Assembly: GCA_020722815.1 (NCBI GenBank)
Contig: DYKB01000040.1
Span: 1 to 60,833, forward strand
Length of the DNA stretch: 60,833 nt
Source: Caldithrix sp.
GTDB lineage: Bacteria > Zhuqueibacterota > Zhuqueibacteria > Thermofontimicrobiales > Sulfurfontimicrobiaceae
Reading direction: 5' to 3'
Positions within the stretch are counted from its first letter, which is position 1. Every line of letters begins with the position of its first letter. The translations under genes and the position numbers were made by a program. Below the pieces are notes generated by a model that did not search any database, was not told the DNA's origin, and saw only the letters and a list, made by a program, of their open reading frames with translations. Positions 18,061 to 26,384 of this stretch are shown here, piece after piece.

Positions 18061-18598
18061 ACTATATGAATTTAAATAAGTTATAATTGAATTGCCACGA
18101 GCTTTAGCTCGTGGACAAAGCCTCCTCAATCCACCGGTGGGTTTTAACTCACGGGTGAATTAAAACAAGGGCTTAAAAGCCCCGAAAAGAGTGGGGGGAA
18201 GTCTTTAGATCCACGGGCTAAGAGCGTGTCCGAGAACTAACCTTTCGAAGGTTTTTGAGTCGGTATAATTATATATATAGATTAATATTTCAATTTCAAT
18301 CTATACATTGTGTTATTTATAACCTTCGAAAGGTTAATTTTGGCCAATTTTCTAGTTCTCGGACAGCCTCTAAAGATCGTGGCTATTCATTTGTTTTTTA
18401 ATGAGTTAAAACCTTAACCTGACGACTATGCCCTTCCTAACCCCCCAAAAAAAAATTCCAAAAAACAGAATTTGAGTGAGAGGAATCCCGGTTCGCTCCC
18501 CCCATTTTCGCTTTTTGAAAATGGGGGAGATATGAAGGGGATCAATTTCCCACCGAAAACAATCTCATCAGAGACTAAACGCTTCATTTTACCATGAC
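18061..18598. repeat. Dispersed repeat family A, copy 2, with inverted core and MITE insertion
   Basis: It begins ACTATATGAATTTAAATAAG, with CCACGAGCTTTAGCTCGTGG next, and ends with the AAACGCTTCATTTTACCATGAC tail, matching copy 1 (251-592) and the tail of copy 3 (27536-27692). The central segment between the outer hairpins runs the other way: GTGGGTTTTAACTCAC comes before GGGCTTAAAAGCCC, the reverse complement of the order in copy 1. The right outer hairpin is split by an inserted element (18222-18370). No gene is present across 17882-18772. Confidence 0.75.
18222..18370. mobile_element. 149-bp MITE with 17-bp terminal inverted repeats and TAA target duplication
   Basis: Left end GAGCGTGTCCGAGAACT and right end AGTTCTCGGACAGCCTC are inverted with one GC/CG swap. 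Sub-terminal AACCTTTCGAAGGTT and AACCTTCGAAAGGTT are also inverted, and the centre folds via TATAGATT and AATCTATA. The flanks are TAA (18219-18221) and TAA (18371-18373). Removing element plus one TAA restores GGGCTAAAGATCGTGG, matching the intact hairpin of copy 1. It has no coding capacity, so it must be mobilised by a transposase elsewhere. Confidence 0.8.
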
Positions 18599-18772
18599 AG
18601 ATACAATATTATTTTTGCAGAATCAAGGTGATGTTGGCGTTTCAATCGATAAAAACAATTATGAAAAATTTGTAAAATTCCACTTGCAATTTTCATTCAC
18701 TTTGATTAAAATGCACTCGTATATGATAAATCGTTCACTGATACTTTCCCGTTAATTAAAAGGAGCCAGCTT

Positions 18773-20566
18773 ATGTTACTCAATACTTTTGACTGGATTT
18801 TAGTTGCTCTCTATTTTTTAATCTCACTGATTATTGGCCTTACCGTTACCCGACGCGCTGGAAAAAATGTTTCTGAATTTTTTCTTTCCGGCCGAAATAT
18901 GCCCTGGTGGTTATTAGGCGTTTCAATGGTTGCCACTACTTTTTCGGCCGATACACCGAATCTGGTGACGGATATTGTCCGGCAAAACGGAGTTGCTGGA
19001 AACTGGCTCTGGTGGGCATTCCTGTTGACTGGTATGCTGACCGTTTTTGTTTATGCGAAATTATGGCGTCGTTCAAAAGTGATGACCGATCTTGAATTCT
19101 ATGAATTACGTTACAACGGAAAAGCAGCGGCGTTTTTAAGAGGATTTCGTGCCGTTTATTTGGGCGTTTTTTTTAATATCATGATCATGGCTACCGTTTC
19201 GCTCGCGATGATTAAAATCTGTGGGGTGATGTTAAAACTTTCACCGCTGCAAACGATCCTCATTGCATCGATTATTACCGCGATTTATAGTGCCCTTGGG
19301 GGACTTCTTGGCGTTCTTATCACGGATTTTTTTCAGTTTTTTATCGCCATGATCGGTTCTATTAGCGCGGCTGTTATCGCATTGCGATTACCGGATATCG
19401 GTGGACTGACGACATTAATTTCCCATCCCAATGTTGTCTCTAAAATTAGCCTGCTTCCCGACTTTAGCAACTACGATGCCCTGTTAGCTATTTTCATTCT
19501 TCCTTTACTGGTGCAATGGTGGAGTGTTTGGTATCCAGGGGCCGAACCGGGGGGGGGTGGCTATATTGCCCAACGGATGCTTTCGGCAAAAAATGAAAAA
19601 CATGCCATCGGCGCAACCTTTTTATTTAATGCAGCGCATTATGCACTGCGACCCTGGCCCTGGATAATTGTCGCCTTGAGTTCCTTAATCGTCTTTCCGG
19701 ATCTGGCTTCTTTGCAAAAAGCCTTTCCACAAATTGATCCCAAAGTTATTAAAAATGATTTAGCTTACCCCGCCATGTTAACATTTTTACCAAATGGATT
19801 ACTGGGATTAGTGGTCGCTTCGCTTTTCGCTGCCTATATGTCCACGATTGCCACGCATTTAAACTGGGGCGCTTCCTATGTTGTGAATGATTTTTATAAA
19901 CGATTCATGAATCCACAGGCAGCAGAAAAAAAATTGGTTCGGGTCGCCCGAATTTCCACGTTAGTATTAATGATTTTGGCCGGTATTTTTGCGCTGGTGC
20001 TGCAGAATGCCCTGCAGGCGTTTCATATAATCTTGCAGATAGGCGCCGGGACTGGTTTATTATTTTTATTACGCTGGTACTGGTGGCGTATCAATGCTTT
20101 TAGTGAAATTACCGCCATGATCGTTTCTTTCATTATCGCCCTGTATTTCCAATTTGTTCACCCAAGGACTGGTTTACCGCCAATTTCTGCACCACTTCAG
20201 CTCATTTTAGGCGTCGCCATTACGACAATTAGCTGGATATTGGTCACGCTTGTGACGCGACCGACTGCTACGGCAACTTTACGTAATTTTTATCGTCGGA
20301 CGCGTCCCGGTGGACCCGGCTGGAAGAAAGTCATTCGTGAAGCGGATGAAGATAATGATTGGATCGAAGCTTCCGATGTCAAATGGGATGTGCCTTTCGG
20401 AATTTTACTGATGATCCTCGGCTGTCTCGCGATTTATGGGACACTTTTTGCAATGGGATATTGGATCTACGGTAAATATCTGCCAGCGACTATCTTGACC
20501 ATTGTTGCGGGTATAACTTCCTTCTTGTTAATTAAGCTCTGGAATCGTGTTAAAACATTTGAATAA
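18773..20566 (+). CDS. Sodium:solute symporter (SSS family)
   Basis: This second SSS permease has about 13-14 hydrophobic segments. AAGGAG precedes the ATG. The N-terminus carries VSEFFLSGRNMPWWLLGVSM and TTFSADTPNLVTDIV, typical of the family, and the STIATHLNWGASYVVNDFY block is the sodium-site segment. At 597 residues it is somewhat longer than the other copy, with a C-terminal extension of a charged loop (READEDNDWIEASDVKWDV) and two more helices. This pattern resembles SSS members of Bacteroidota and planctomycetes of unknown sugar specificity. It has no partner small proteins and stands alone; the next gene begins 173 bp later after AT-rich sequence. Confidence 0.88.
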   Translation: MLLNTFDWILVALYFLISLIIGLTVTRRAGKNVSEFFLSGRNMPWWLLGVSMVATTFSADTPNLVTDIVRQNGVAGNWLWWAFLLTGMLTVFVYAKLWRRSKVMTDLEFYELRYNGKAAAFLRGFRAVYLGVFFNIMIMATVSLAMIKICGVMLKLSPLQTILIASIITAIYSALGGLLGVLITDFFQFFIAMIGSISAAVIALRLPDIGGLTTLISHPNVVSKISLLPDFSNYDALLAIFILPLLVQWWSVWYPGAEPGGGGYIAQRMLSAKNEKHAIGATFLFNAAHYALRPWPWIIVALSSLIVFPDLASLQKAFPQIDPKVIKNDLAYPAMLTFLPNGLLGLVVASLFAAYMSTIATHLNWGASYVVNDFYKRFMNPQAAEKKLVRVARISTLVLMILAGIFALVLQNALQAFHIILQIGAGTGLLFLLRWYWWRINAFSEITAMIVSFIIALYFQFVHPRTGLPPISAPLQLILGVAITTISWILVTLVTRPTATATLRNFYRRTRPGGPGWKKVIREADEDNDWIEASDVKWDVPFGILLMILGCLAIYGTLFAMGYWIYGKYLPATILTIVAGITSFLLIKLWNRVKTFE

Positions 20567-20739
20567 AATTTAAGATGATCAATTTTATCTTTTGTTGCTA
20601 TTTTCAAATTATGCTTATTTTTTGGTATATTTTGACAAATTTTAAACATAATGATAAAATTCTTGCATTTGATTTTGGTATTTATTAAATTCGAACTTTT
20701 TGATATAAATTCATGGAATGAAATTTAGATGAGGAAAAC

Positions 20740-21657
20740 ATGCATTTACTTGTTGTTGGTTCAATTAGTTTAGATTCAGTCGAAACACCCCTGGATCGAG
20801 TGCAGAATGTCATTGGTGGTTCATCAAGTTTCTTTGCGAGTGCTGCCAGTTATTTCACGGATGTACGGATTGTCGGCGTTGTCGGGAATGATTTTCCATT
20901 ACAAGAGTTAAATTTCTTGAAGTCCCGAAATGTTGATTTTACCGGCTTGCGAATTATTCCGGGAAAAACTTTTCGCTGGGGTGGTAAATATTTTGAGAAT
21001 ATGAATGAACGGGAGACTTTATTCACCGAATTGAATGTTTTTCAGGAATTTAATCCCATAATTCCAGTAGAATACCATGAAAGTGAATATGTTTTTCTGG
21101 CAAATATTCAACCCGATTTACAACTAAATGTTTTAAACCAAGTGAAAACGCCCCGATTTGTGGCGCTGGATACAATGAATTATTGGATTTCGGGTATGTT
21201 ACCAGCTTTGAAAAAAATTATTTCCCGGGTTGATCTTTTAACCCTCAATGATCAGGAAGTTGCACAGTTATCGGGTGAAAAAAATGTATTGACCGGTGCG
21301 CGAAAAATATTAAAGATGGGGCCAAAAGCATTGATTGTCAAACGCGGTGAATTTGGTGCGTCACTCGTAACACCGGAATCCTTCTTCTGGGTCCCCGCTT
21401 TTCCCGTTGAAAAGGTGGTTGACCCCACTGGTGCTGGCGACACATTTGCTGGTGCTTTTATGGGATACCTGGCCAAAACCGATGATCTTTCCGAGGCCAA
21501 TATGCGCCGGGCAATTGTTTATGGAACGGCGCTGGCATCATTCTGCGTCGAAGATTTTAGTTTGAACCGTTTACGAAATATTTCAAAAACAGAAATAAAT
21601 GAGCGTTTTCTGAAATTACTGGACATGATTAAATGTGATTCCGGAGAAATGCTGTGA
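20740..21657 (+). CDS. PfkB-family carbohydrate kinase
   Basis: This is a ribokinase-like sugar or nucleoside kinase. It begins MHLLVVGSISLDSVETP, and the anion-hole/catalytic signature VVDPTGAGDTFAGAFMGYLA (Asp base in GAGDTF) is intact near residue 230. The N-terminal VGSISLDS and FFASAASYFT regions match the substrate lid. At 305 residues it is normal. Its stop overlaps the GTG start of the next gene (GTGA), so the two are translationally coupled. The substrate cannot be told. A kinase coupled to YjbQ is an uncommon pairing. Confidence 0.88.
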   Translation: MHLLVVGSISLDSVETPLDRVQNVIGGSSSFFASAASYFTDVRIVGVVGNDFPLQELNFLKSRNVDFTGLRIIPGKTFRWGGKYFENMNERETLFTELNVFQEFNPIIPVEYHESEYVFLANIQPDLQLNVLNQVKTPRFVALDTMNYWISGMLPALKKIISRVDLLTLNDQEVAQLSGEKNVLTGARKILKMGPKALIVKRGEFGASLVTPESFFWVPAFPVEKVVDPTGAGDTFAGAFMGYLAKTDDLSEANMRRAIVYGTALASFCVEDFSLNRLRNISKTEINERFLKLLDMIKCDSGEML

Positions 21658-22073
21658 AAGTTGTCTCTGATAGCTTTGATATTTCAACCCGTGGCAATAC
21701 CGATATTATCGATGTGACTTCGCCAGTGGCCGATGTCCTGAAGAAAAGTGGTTTAAAAGCAGGCGTTCTCACGGTCTTCATTGCTGGCTCGACAGCGGGA
21801 ATTACTTCAATTGAGTATGAACCCGGTTTGCTTCAGGATTTGCCCGAGGCTTTTGAAAAAATTGCACCTGTCAATAAAAGTTATCATCATGATGCGACCT
21901 GGGGCGATGGAAATGGATATGCCCATGTCCGGGCCGCTTTATTGGGAAGCTCGTTTTCGGTTCCCTTTATCAATGGTCGTCTGAAGCTTGGCACCTGGCA
22001 GCAAATTGTTGTCATCGATTTTGATAATCGCTCCCGAAATCGTGAAGTTATTGTACAGATGTTAGGGGAATAA
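21654..22073 (+). CDS. yjbQ: YjbQ/UPF0047 family protein (secondary thiamine-phosphate synthase-like)
   Basis: The 139-residue protein has the YjbQ hallmarks: GSTAGITSIEYEPGLLQDL near residue 45, NKSYHHDATWGDGNGYAH and VPFINGRLKLGTWQQIVVID, with the His and Asp residues that form the metal site. YjbQ proteins have weak thiamine-phosphate synthase activity in E. coli, but their main role is not settled. The GTG start is forced by overlap with the kinase stop codon. It lies between a PfkB kinase and an ECF-type ATPase. Confidence 0.88.
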   Translation: MKVVSDSFDISTRGNTDIIDVTSPVADVLKKSGLKAGVLTVFIAGSTAGITSIEYEPGLLQDLPEAFEKIAPVNKSYHHDATWGDGNGYAHVRAALLGSSFSVPFINGRLKLGTWQQIVVIDFDNRSRNREVIVQMLGE

Positions 22074-22092
22074 TTTTGAACATGGAGTCAGC

Positions 22093-22920
22093 ATGATTGA
22101 ACTGCAAAATGTGACTGTATCCTTTCATAATGATGCCGGTAATGCAGTTCATGTGCTCGATAAAATTGACCTGACGATTTCAAAGGGTGAATCCATTGCC
22201 ATCATGGGACCGAATGGTTCCGGAAAAACGACGTTGGTACGCTGCCTGAATGCCCTGCTTTTGCCAACCGCCGGCTCTATCTCCGTCGATGGGCTACGTA
22301 GCGACGAGGCGAATCAGTTATTATCAATTCGCAAAAAAGTTGGACTCATTTTTCAAAATCCGGAAAATCAGATCGTCTCAACTTCTGTTGAACGTGAAAT
22401 CGCATTTGGATTGGAAAATATTGGCACACCAACAGCCGAGATGCATGTGATTGTCGATGAAATGCTGCAACGATTTGAACTGAACAAATATCGTAAATTT
22501 CCACCCTATTTGCTTTCCGGTGGTGAAAAACAGCGGCTGGCCATTGCTTCAGTGATGGCCATGCGTCCGGAGTATCTCATCCTCGATGAACCAACCTCCT
22601 TACTCGATCCGGTCCATCGGGACCTGGTTCTCGATTTTATTAAAGAGCTTCATCAGAAGTCCGCTTATCCCGGCGCATTCCCCATCACCACAATCTTAAT
22701 CACCCAATTTCCGGAAGAAGCGCTGCAAATGGAGCGACTTATCGTGATGAGTGCCGGGCGAATTGTTCAGGATGGTAAACCATCTGAATTGTTTAAAGAT
22801 GTTACTTTTTTCAAGCAGATTGGACTTCAGGTTCCTATTGAATTTGAGATCGAATATTTGTTAAAACAACGCGGGATTGATAAAACCGAGCTAGCGGCGA
22901 TTTTTCCACCGGTAGAATAG
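22093..22920 (+). CDS. ECF-type ABC transporter ATPase (EcfA/CbiO-like)
   Basis: This ATP-binding subunit energises uptake of vitamins or metals. Walker A GPNGSGKTTLVRC, Q-loop FQNPENQIVSTSVEREIAF (the ECF-specific NPENQ), signature LLSGGEKQRLAIA and Walker B YLILDEPTSLLDP are present. It is 275 residues, as usual. No T or S component is next to it, so it must work with partners elsewhere or be a degenerate operon. It follows yjbQ by 19 bp and ends 40 bp before a strong terminator, so it closes the three-gene operon. Confidence 0.9.
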   Translation: MIELQNVTVSFHNDAGNAVHVLDKIDLTISKGESIAIMGPNGSGKTTLVRCLNALLLPTAGSISVDGLRSDEANQLLSIRKKVGLIFQNPENQIVSTSVEREIAFGLENIGTPTAEMHVIVDEMLQRFELNKYRKFPPYLLSGGEKQRLAIASVMAMRPEYLILDEPTSLLDPVHRDLVLDFIKELHQKSAYPGAFPITTILITQFPEEALQMERLIVMSAGRIVQDGKPSELFKDVTFFKQIGLQVPIEFEIEYLLKQRGIDKTELAAIFPPVE

Positions 22921-22959
22921 AAAACAGGATTGAACAAATTTAAAAATTGCGATAAAAAA

Positions 22960-22991
22960 AGAAAGCCCATCCGCAGATGGGCTTTTTTATT
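22960..22991. terminator. Bidirectional terminator between the EcfA-like gene and tRNA-Leu
   Basis: AAAGCCCATC and GATGGGCTTT flank loop CGCA, with T-rich tracts on both strands (TTTTTTATTT and CTTTCTTTTTTTATC). It can end both the plus-strand operon and the minus-strand tRNA-Leu. Confidence 0.88.
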
Positions 22992-22997
22992 TAAATG

Positions 22998-23085
22998 TGC
23001 CGAGGGCCGGACTTGAACCGGCACGGATATGTAGTATCCGAGGGATTTTAAGTCCCTTGCGTCTACCAAATTTCGCCACCTCGGC
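22998..23085 (-). tRNA. tRNA-Leu (anticodon TAA)
   Basis: The 88-nt gene reads GCCGAGGTGGCGAAATTTGG at its 5' end and closes with CCTCGGC plus discriminator A; the CCA tail is not encoded. The anticodon stem GGGAC/TCCCT encloses CTTAAAA, giving TAA. The long variable arm (GGATACTACATATCC) is that of a class II tRNA. The T-loop GTTCAAGTC is intact. Confidence 0.93.
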
Positions 23086-23103
23086 AACAGAATGTTCTGG
23101 TAG

Positions 23104-23179
23104 TGGAGGCGGCGATCGGAGTCGAACCGATGTATAGAGGTTTTGCAGACCTCCGCCTTGGCCACTTGGCTACGCCGCC
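23104..23179 (-). tRNA. tRNA-Cys (anticodon GCA)
   Basis: The acceptor stem GGCGGCG pairs with CGCCGCC, followed by T and an encoded CCA. The anticodon loop CTGCAAA between GAGGT and ACCTC gives GCA. The T-arm is ATCGGTTCGACTCCGAT. It is 19 bp from tRNA-Leu, probably co-transcribed with it. Confidence 0.93.
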
Positions 23180-23184
23180 AAAAG

Positions 23185-23214
23185 CAAAAAAAAGGCCATA
23201 AAAGTTTGGCCTTT
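23185..23214 (-). terminator. Terminator downstream of tRNA-Gly
   Basis: On the minus strand AAAGGCCA and TGGCCTTT pair around AACTTTTA-like loop sequence and are followed by a T-run. It separates tRNA-Gly from tRNA-Cys, so tRNA-Gly probably has its own transcript. Confidence 0.7.
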
Positions 23215-23220
23215 GATTAG

Positions 23221-23292
23221 AGCGGGAGACGAGGGTTGAACTCGCGACCCCAACCTTGGCAAGGTTGTGTTCTACCACTGAACTACTCCCGC
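23221..23292 (-). tRNA. tRNA-Gly (anticodon GCC)
   Basis: The acceptor stem GCGGGAG pairs with CTCCCGC, with discriminator T and no encoded CCA. The anticodon stem CAACC/GGTTG encloses TTGCCAA, giving GCC. The D-arm has AGTTCAGTGGTAGAACA and the T-arm is CGAGTTCAACCCTCG. Confidence 0.93.
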
Positions 23293-23344
23293 TTATGATA
23301 TGGACTAAATATAATTAAATTTTAAAAAAAATGCAAGTCTTTTT

Positions 23345-23500
23345 TTAAGATTTTTTATCTTTTTTTTCTGGTGGATTTAAGCGCTCCAGAATCTCACGCC
23401 GTCGGCTTCGGATGGTCTGGTACTGACTTCGACCCAATCGGAAAACGAAATAAAAGATGAAGAGAAGCAATATGATGATAATTTGTTCGTTCATTTTCAT
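23345..23500 (-). CDS. 51-residue single-helix membrane protein
   Basis: The frame opens with ATGAAAATG and encodes MKMNEQIIIILLLFIFYFVF, a strongly hydrophobic helix, then RLGRSQYQTIRSRRREILER and a lysine-rich end (PPEKKDKKS). The shape (N-terminal helix, cytoplasmic basic tail) is that of many small bacterial membrane proteins. It is on the same strand as, and upstream of, the tRNA genes. There is no strong ribosome site, so the start (second ATG at 23494 is possible) is uncertain. The function is unknown. Confidence 0.55.
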   Translation of the reverse strand: MKMNEQIIIILLLFIFYFVFRLGRSQYQTIRSRRREILERLNPPEKKDKKS

Positions 23501-23748
23501 CAATCAAAATTAAATTTTGTTTGTTAATGATACTAAATTTTCTGATAAAAGTCAAGAAAAAGATGTGAATTCGCTCTTCCTTTAAACTGCCTGTAAGCAT
23601 ACCACCTCTCATCCCGCGCTATTCGCTCACTTTTTTATTTTTAACCAAGAAACTATCACTCAAAATGCAACATTTGTCAGGACAATATCGTTATTTATTT
23701 TTAATATTCCTGCTCCTTTACCTGTTCATAAAATTGAAAGCTACTAAA

Positions 23749-25001
23749 ATGAAAAAGCAAAATATCATCATTTCTTTTCAAAAGAATTGGCTAATTTTGC
23801 TGCTAATTTCAATTAAATTAATTATTAATCTTGGACTGGCCCAGCACGATGGCTATTTTCGGGATGAATTTTTGGATATCATGATGAGTCGGCGACTATT
23901 CGACGGCCCCATGGATATGCCACTTTTTGCGCCGGCACTGTTAGCAATCGTTCGGTGGCTTTTCGGTGAGTCGCCTCTTGCCCTGCACCTGTTTCCAACT
24001 CTGGCTGGAGTTGGCACTATTATTTTGACGATTTTAATGGTTCGACGTTTAGGGGGGAAGCTCTTTGCGCAGGCGCTGGCCGGCCTTTGTGTACTATTGG
24101 CGCCAGTGTATATTGGAATGAATTCAAGCTATTCTTATGACCCGTTCGATCAGTTTTTCTGGGTATTAACTTTATTCGCCCTGTTTAAAATTCTGAAAGA
24201 AGAGAATCCAAAAGGATGGCTCTTCTTTGGCGTCGCGGCTGGATTAGGCTTATTAACGAAACAAAGCATGCTTTTTTTAGGATTTGCGATTACCCTGGCG
24301 CTTTTAATCACTTCTCAACGACGACAGTTTACATCCATCTGGATTTGGGCTGGTGCTGGAATTGCTTTTCTGTTCTTCTTCTCTTTGCTGCCGGTGCGGT
24401 TACGATTGAAAATTTGACGATGAAGCCCGGATTGTATTTTAGAAGACCGGTCTACTTAATTATTATATTGCTTTCCGGCCTTTTGATTGCCCCAATCGCT
24501 GCACCCTTGCTGCCAGTGGATAAATTTATTGCATATTCACAGTTTCAACAAGGAATCGAAGTAAAACATGAGCGTATTCGCGAAGGTATGCTTCCACAAT
24601 TTTTCGCCGATCGGTTTGGATGGGAAAATATGGCCACCCAGGTGGTGAAAGTTTATCAGTCACTTTCCCCTGAAGATCAGGCTAAAACATGTATTTTTAC
24701 CGGGAATTATGGAGAAGCCGGTGCGATTGCATTTTTTGGCAAACAATATGGAATACCCCCCGTTATCAGGGGCCATGGTCAATATTATTATTGGGGACCT
24801 GGTGAATGTACCGGCGAAATTGTCATCGTTGTGGGGGTCCGTGAGCATGATTTGAAGAATACTTTCAATATAGTTGAGCAAAAAGGCTTGATTGTAAATG
24901 AATATGCCATGCCTTATGAAAGCAATTTACCCATCTTTGTCTGTCGAGCACCTAAAGCATCGCTGAAAGATGTTTGGAAAAAAGTTGCACATTTTGATTG
25001 A
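23749..25001 (+). pseudogene. Glycosyltransferase family 39/PMT-like membrane protein, frameshifted and internally deleted
   Basis: The first part encodes multiple helices and the GT39 features HDGYFRDEFLDIMMSRRL, MNSSYSYDPFDQFFW and LGLLTKQSMLF, ending at TGA 24417. The second part, one frame over from about 24380, encodes AAGAVTIENL, then RRPVYLIIILLSGLLIAP and a soluble C-terminus with FTGNYGEAGAIAFFG and HGQYYYWGPGE, the usual C-terminal lobe. In intact homologues about 100 further residues of helices lie between these parts, so the junction near 24375-24390 looks like a deletion that also shifted the frame. The start ATG at 23749 is chosen over the one at 23665. The product, if functional, would transfer sugars from polyprenyl-linked donors. 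It is almost certainly inactive. Confidence 0.65.
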
Positions 25002-25111
25002 TTTGATGAATTAAATTTAGTAATTTAGGGTTGGTTTTCAGATTAGTCCAAAGATATATTGCATCTGATATTAACGGTATCAAAGAAATTAAGTTTAATA
25101 AGGGGAAAAAA

Positions 25112-26278
25112 TTGTCGAACACACAAAATACATTTGAAAAACAGGATGAAAAGAAAACAATCCGGCTTTTTGCTGCTGCCTCATTTTTGAATGATATAGG
25201 CTCAGATATCATTTATCCTATCTGGCCATTATTTGTCACCTCTTTTCTTGGGGCAAATATGGCGGTTCTTGGATTAATTGATGGACTTGGGGAAGCCATC
25301 GTCTCAATTGCCCAGGCTGCTTCTGGTTTTATTTCAGACCGAATTCGAAAACGAAAGGTCTTCGTCTGGGTCGGCTATTTGATGGGTTCGTTATCCAGGA
25401 TCGGCTATGCATTGGCACCGTTCTGGCAACTTCTGATCCCTTTTAAAATCCTGGACCGGGCCGGAAAAATTCGCAATGCCCCACGCGATGCGATTATTGC
25501 TGACATTTCGACTCGCGGGAATCGTGGCCAAAATTTCGGTATACTGCGCGCCATGGATAATTCGGGGGCAGTCGTTGGAATTTTGATTTGTATTTTCCTT
25601 TTTCAATATCTGAGATATCAATGGCTTTTTTTACTGGCCGCCATTCCATCCGTCATCGGCGCTTTTATCATTTTTCGATTTATTAAAGAAGAAAAAGCGA
25701 CCGATGGAAAGATTTTCAAAGGGTTTTCATTAAAACAACTGGATACAAATTTTAAATTATTGATGCTTCTCAGCTCGTTTTTTGCGTTAGGTTCTTTTAG
25801 TTATTCTTTTCTAATAATTTATGCCCGGGAATTTGGATTTCAGGAAACTTTTGTACCAGTGCTTTACCTGATTTTTTCGGTGATTGCTTCTATTTTTTCC
25901 ATTCCATTTGGCAAATTAGCCGACCGCTTCGGAAGAAAGCCCGTGCTTTTTCTATCCTTTATTTTATGGGCTCTCGTTTGTTTAAATTTTATGGTCTCAC
26001 AATCTTATTGGGTTGTGATGATTAATTTTATCCTGTATGGCCTGCATAAAGGGGCACTGGAACCAGTACAAAAGACATTTGTAGCCGAATTGGCACCGGT
26101 TGCATATCGAGCCAGCAGTCTTGGTGCGTTTCAAATGATTATCGGGTTATGTGCGCTTCCGGCATCATTTATTGCCGGATTATTATGGAGTCAGGTGAAT
26201 TTATTGGCGCCGGTTTATTTGTCGTTTGGATTGACATTCATCGCGGTTGTTCTTCTATTTTTTGTAAAGGAGACGTAA
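25112..26278 (+). CDS. MFS transporter
   Basis: This is a major facilitator with 12 predicted helices, substrate unknown. The chosen start is TTG at 25112, which follows AAGGGG with 7-nt spacing and yields MSNTQNTFEKQDEKK; the TTG at 25031 lacks a site. The N-terminal domain has FLNDIGSDIIYPIWPLFV and the signature SGFISDRIRKRKVFVWVGY (A-loop), and the C-terminal half repeats it as FGKLADRFGRKPVLFL. At 388 residues it is complete. Members of this subgroup with DRAGKIRNAPRDAI are common in FCB bacteria and unassigned. There is no adjacent regulator. Confidence 0.85.
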   Translation: MSNTQNTFEKQDEKKTIRLFAAASFLNDIGSDIIYPIWPLFVTSFLGANMAVLGLIDGLGEAIVSIAQAASGFISDRIRKRKVFVWVGYLMGSLSRIGYALAPFWQLLIPFKILDRAGKIRNAPRDAIIADISTRGNRGQNFGILRAMDNSGAVVGILICIFLFQYLRYQWLFLLAAIPSVIGAFIIFRFIKEEKATDGKIFKGFSLKQLDTNFKLLMLLSSFFALGSFSYSFLIIYAREFGFQETFVPVLYLIFSVIASIFSIPFGKLADRFGRKPVLFLSFILWALVCLNFMVSQSYWVVMINFILYGLHKGALEPVQKTFVAELAPVAYRASSLGAFQMIIGLCALPASFIAGLLWSQVNLLAPVYLSFGLTFIAVVLLFFVKET

Positions 26279-26384
26279 AAGTTATTTCACCATGAATATC
26301 AATGAATAATTTTTGCAATAAATATCGGGAGGATAACTCAAATAAATTATCAGGATGCATTTTATAAAATTCAGGGAAAAAGAA

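Noticed and set aside
17941..18129. 62-residue minus-strand gene
   Set aside because: It lies in repeat family A hairpins and has no coding features.
22827..23278. Protein genes across the tRNA cluster
   Set aside because: These frames run through tRNA-Leu, tRNA-Cys and tRNA-Gly and are shadows of them.
24216..24420. Separate gene beginning at 24216
   Set aside because: The first part is out of frame over the helices of the preceding GT39-like part; only the region after about 24375 is real.
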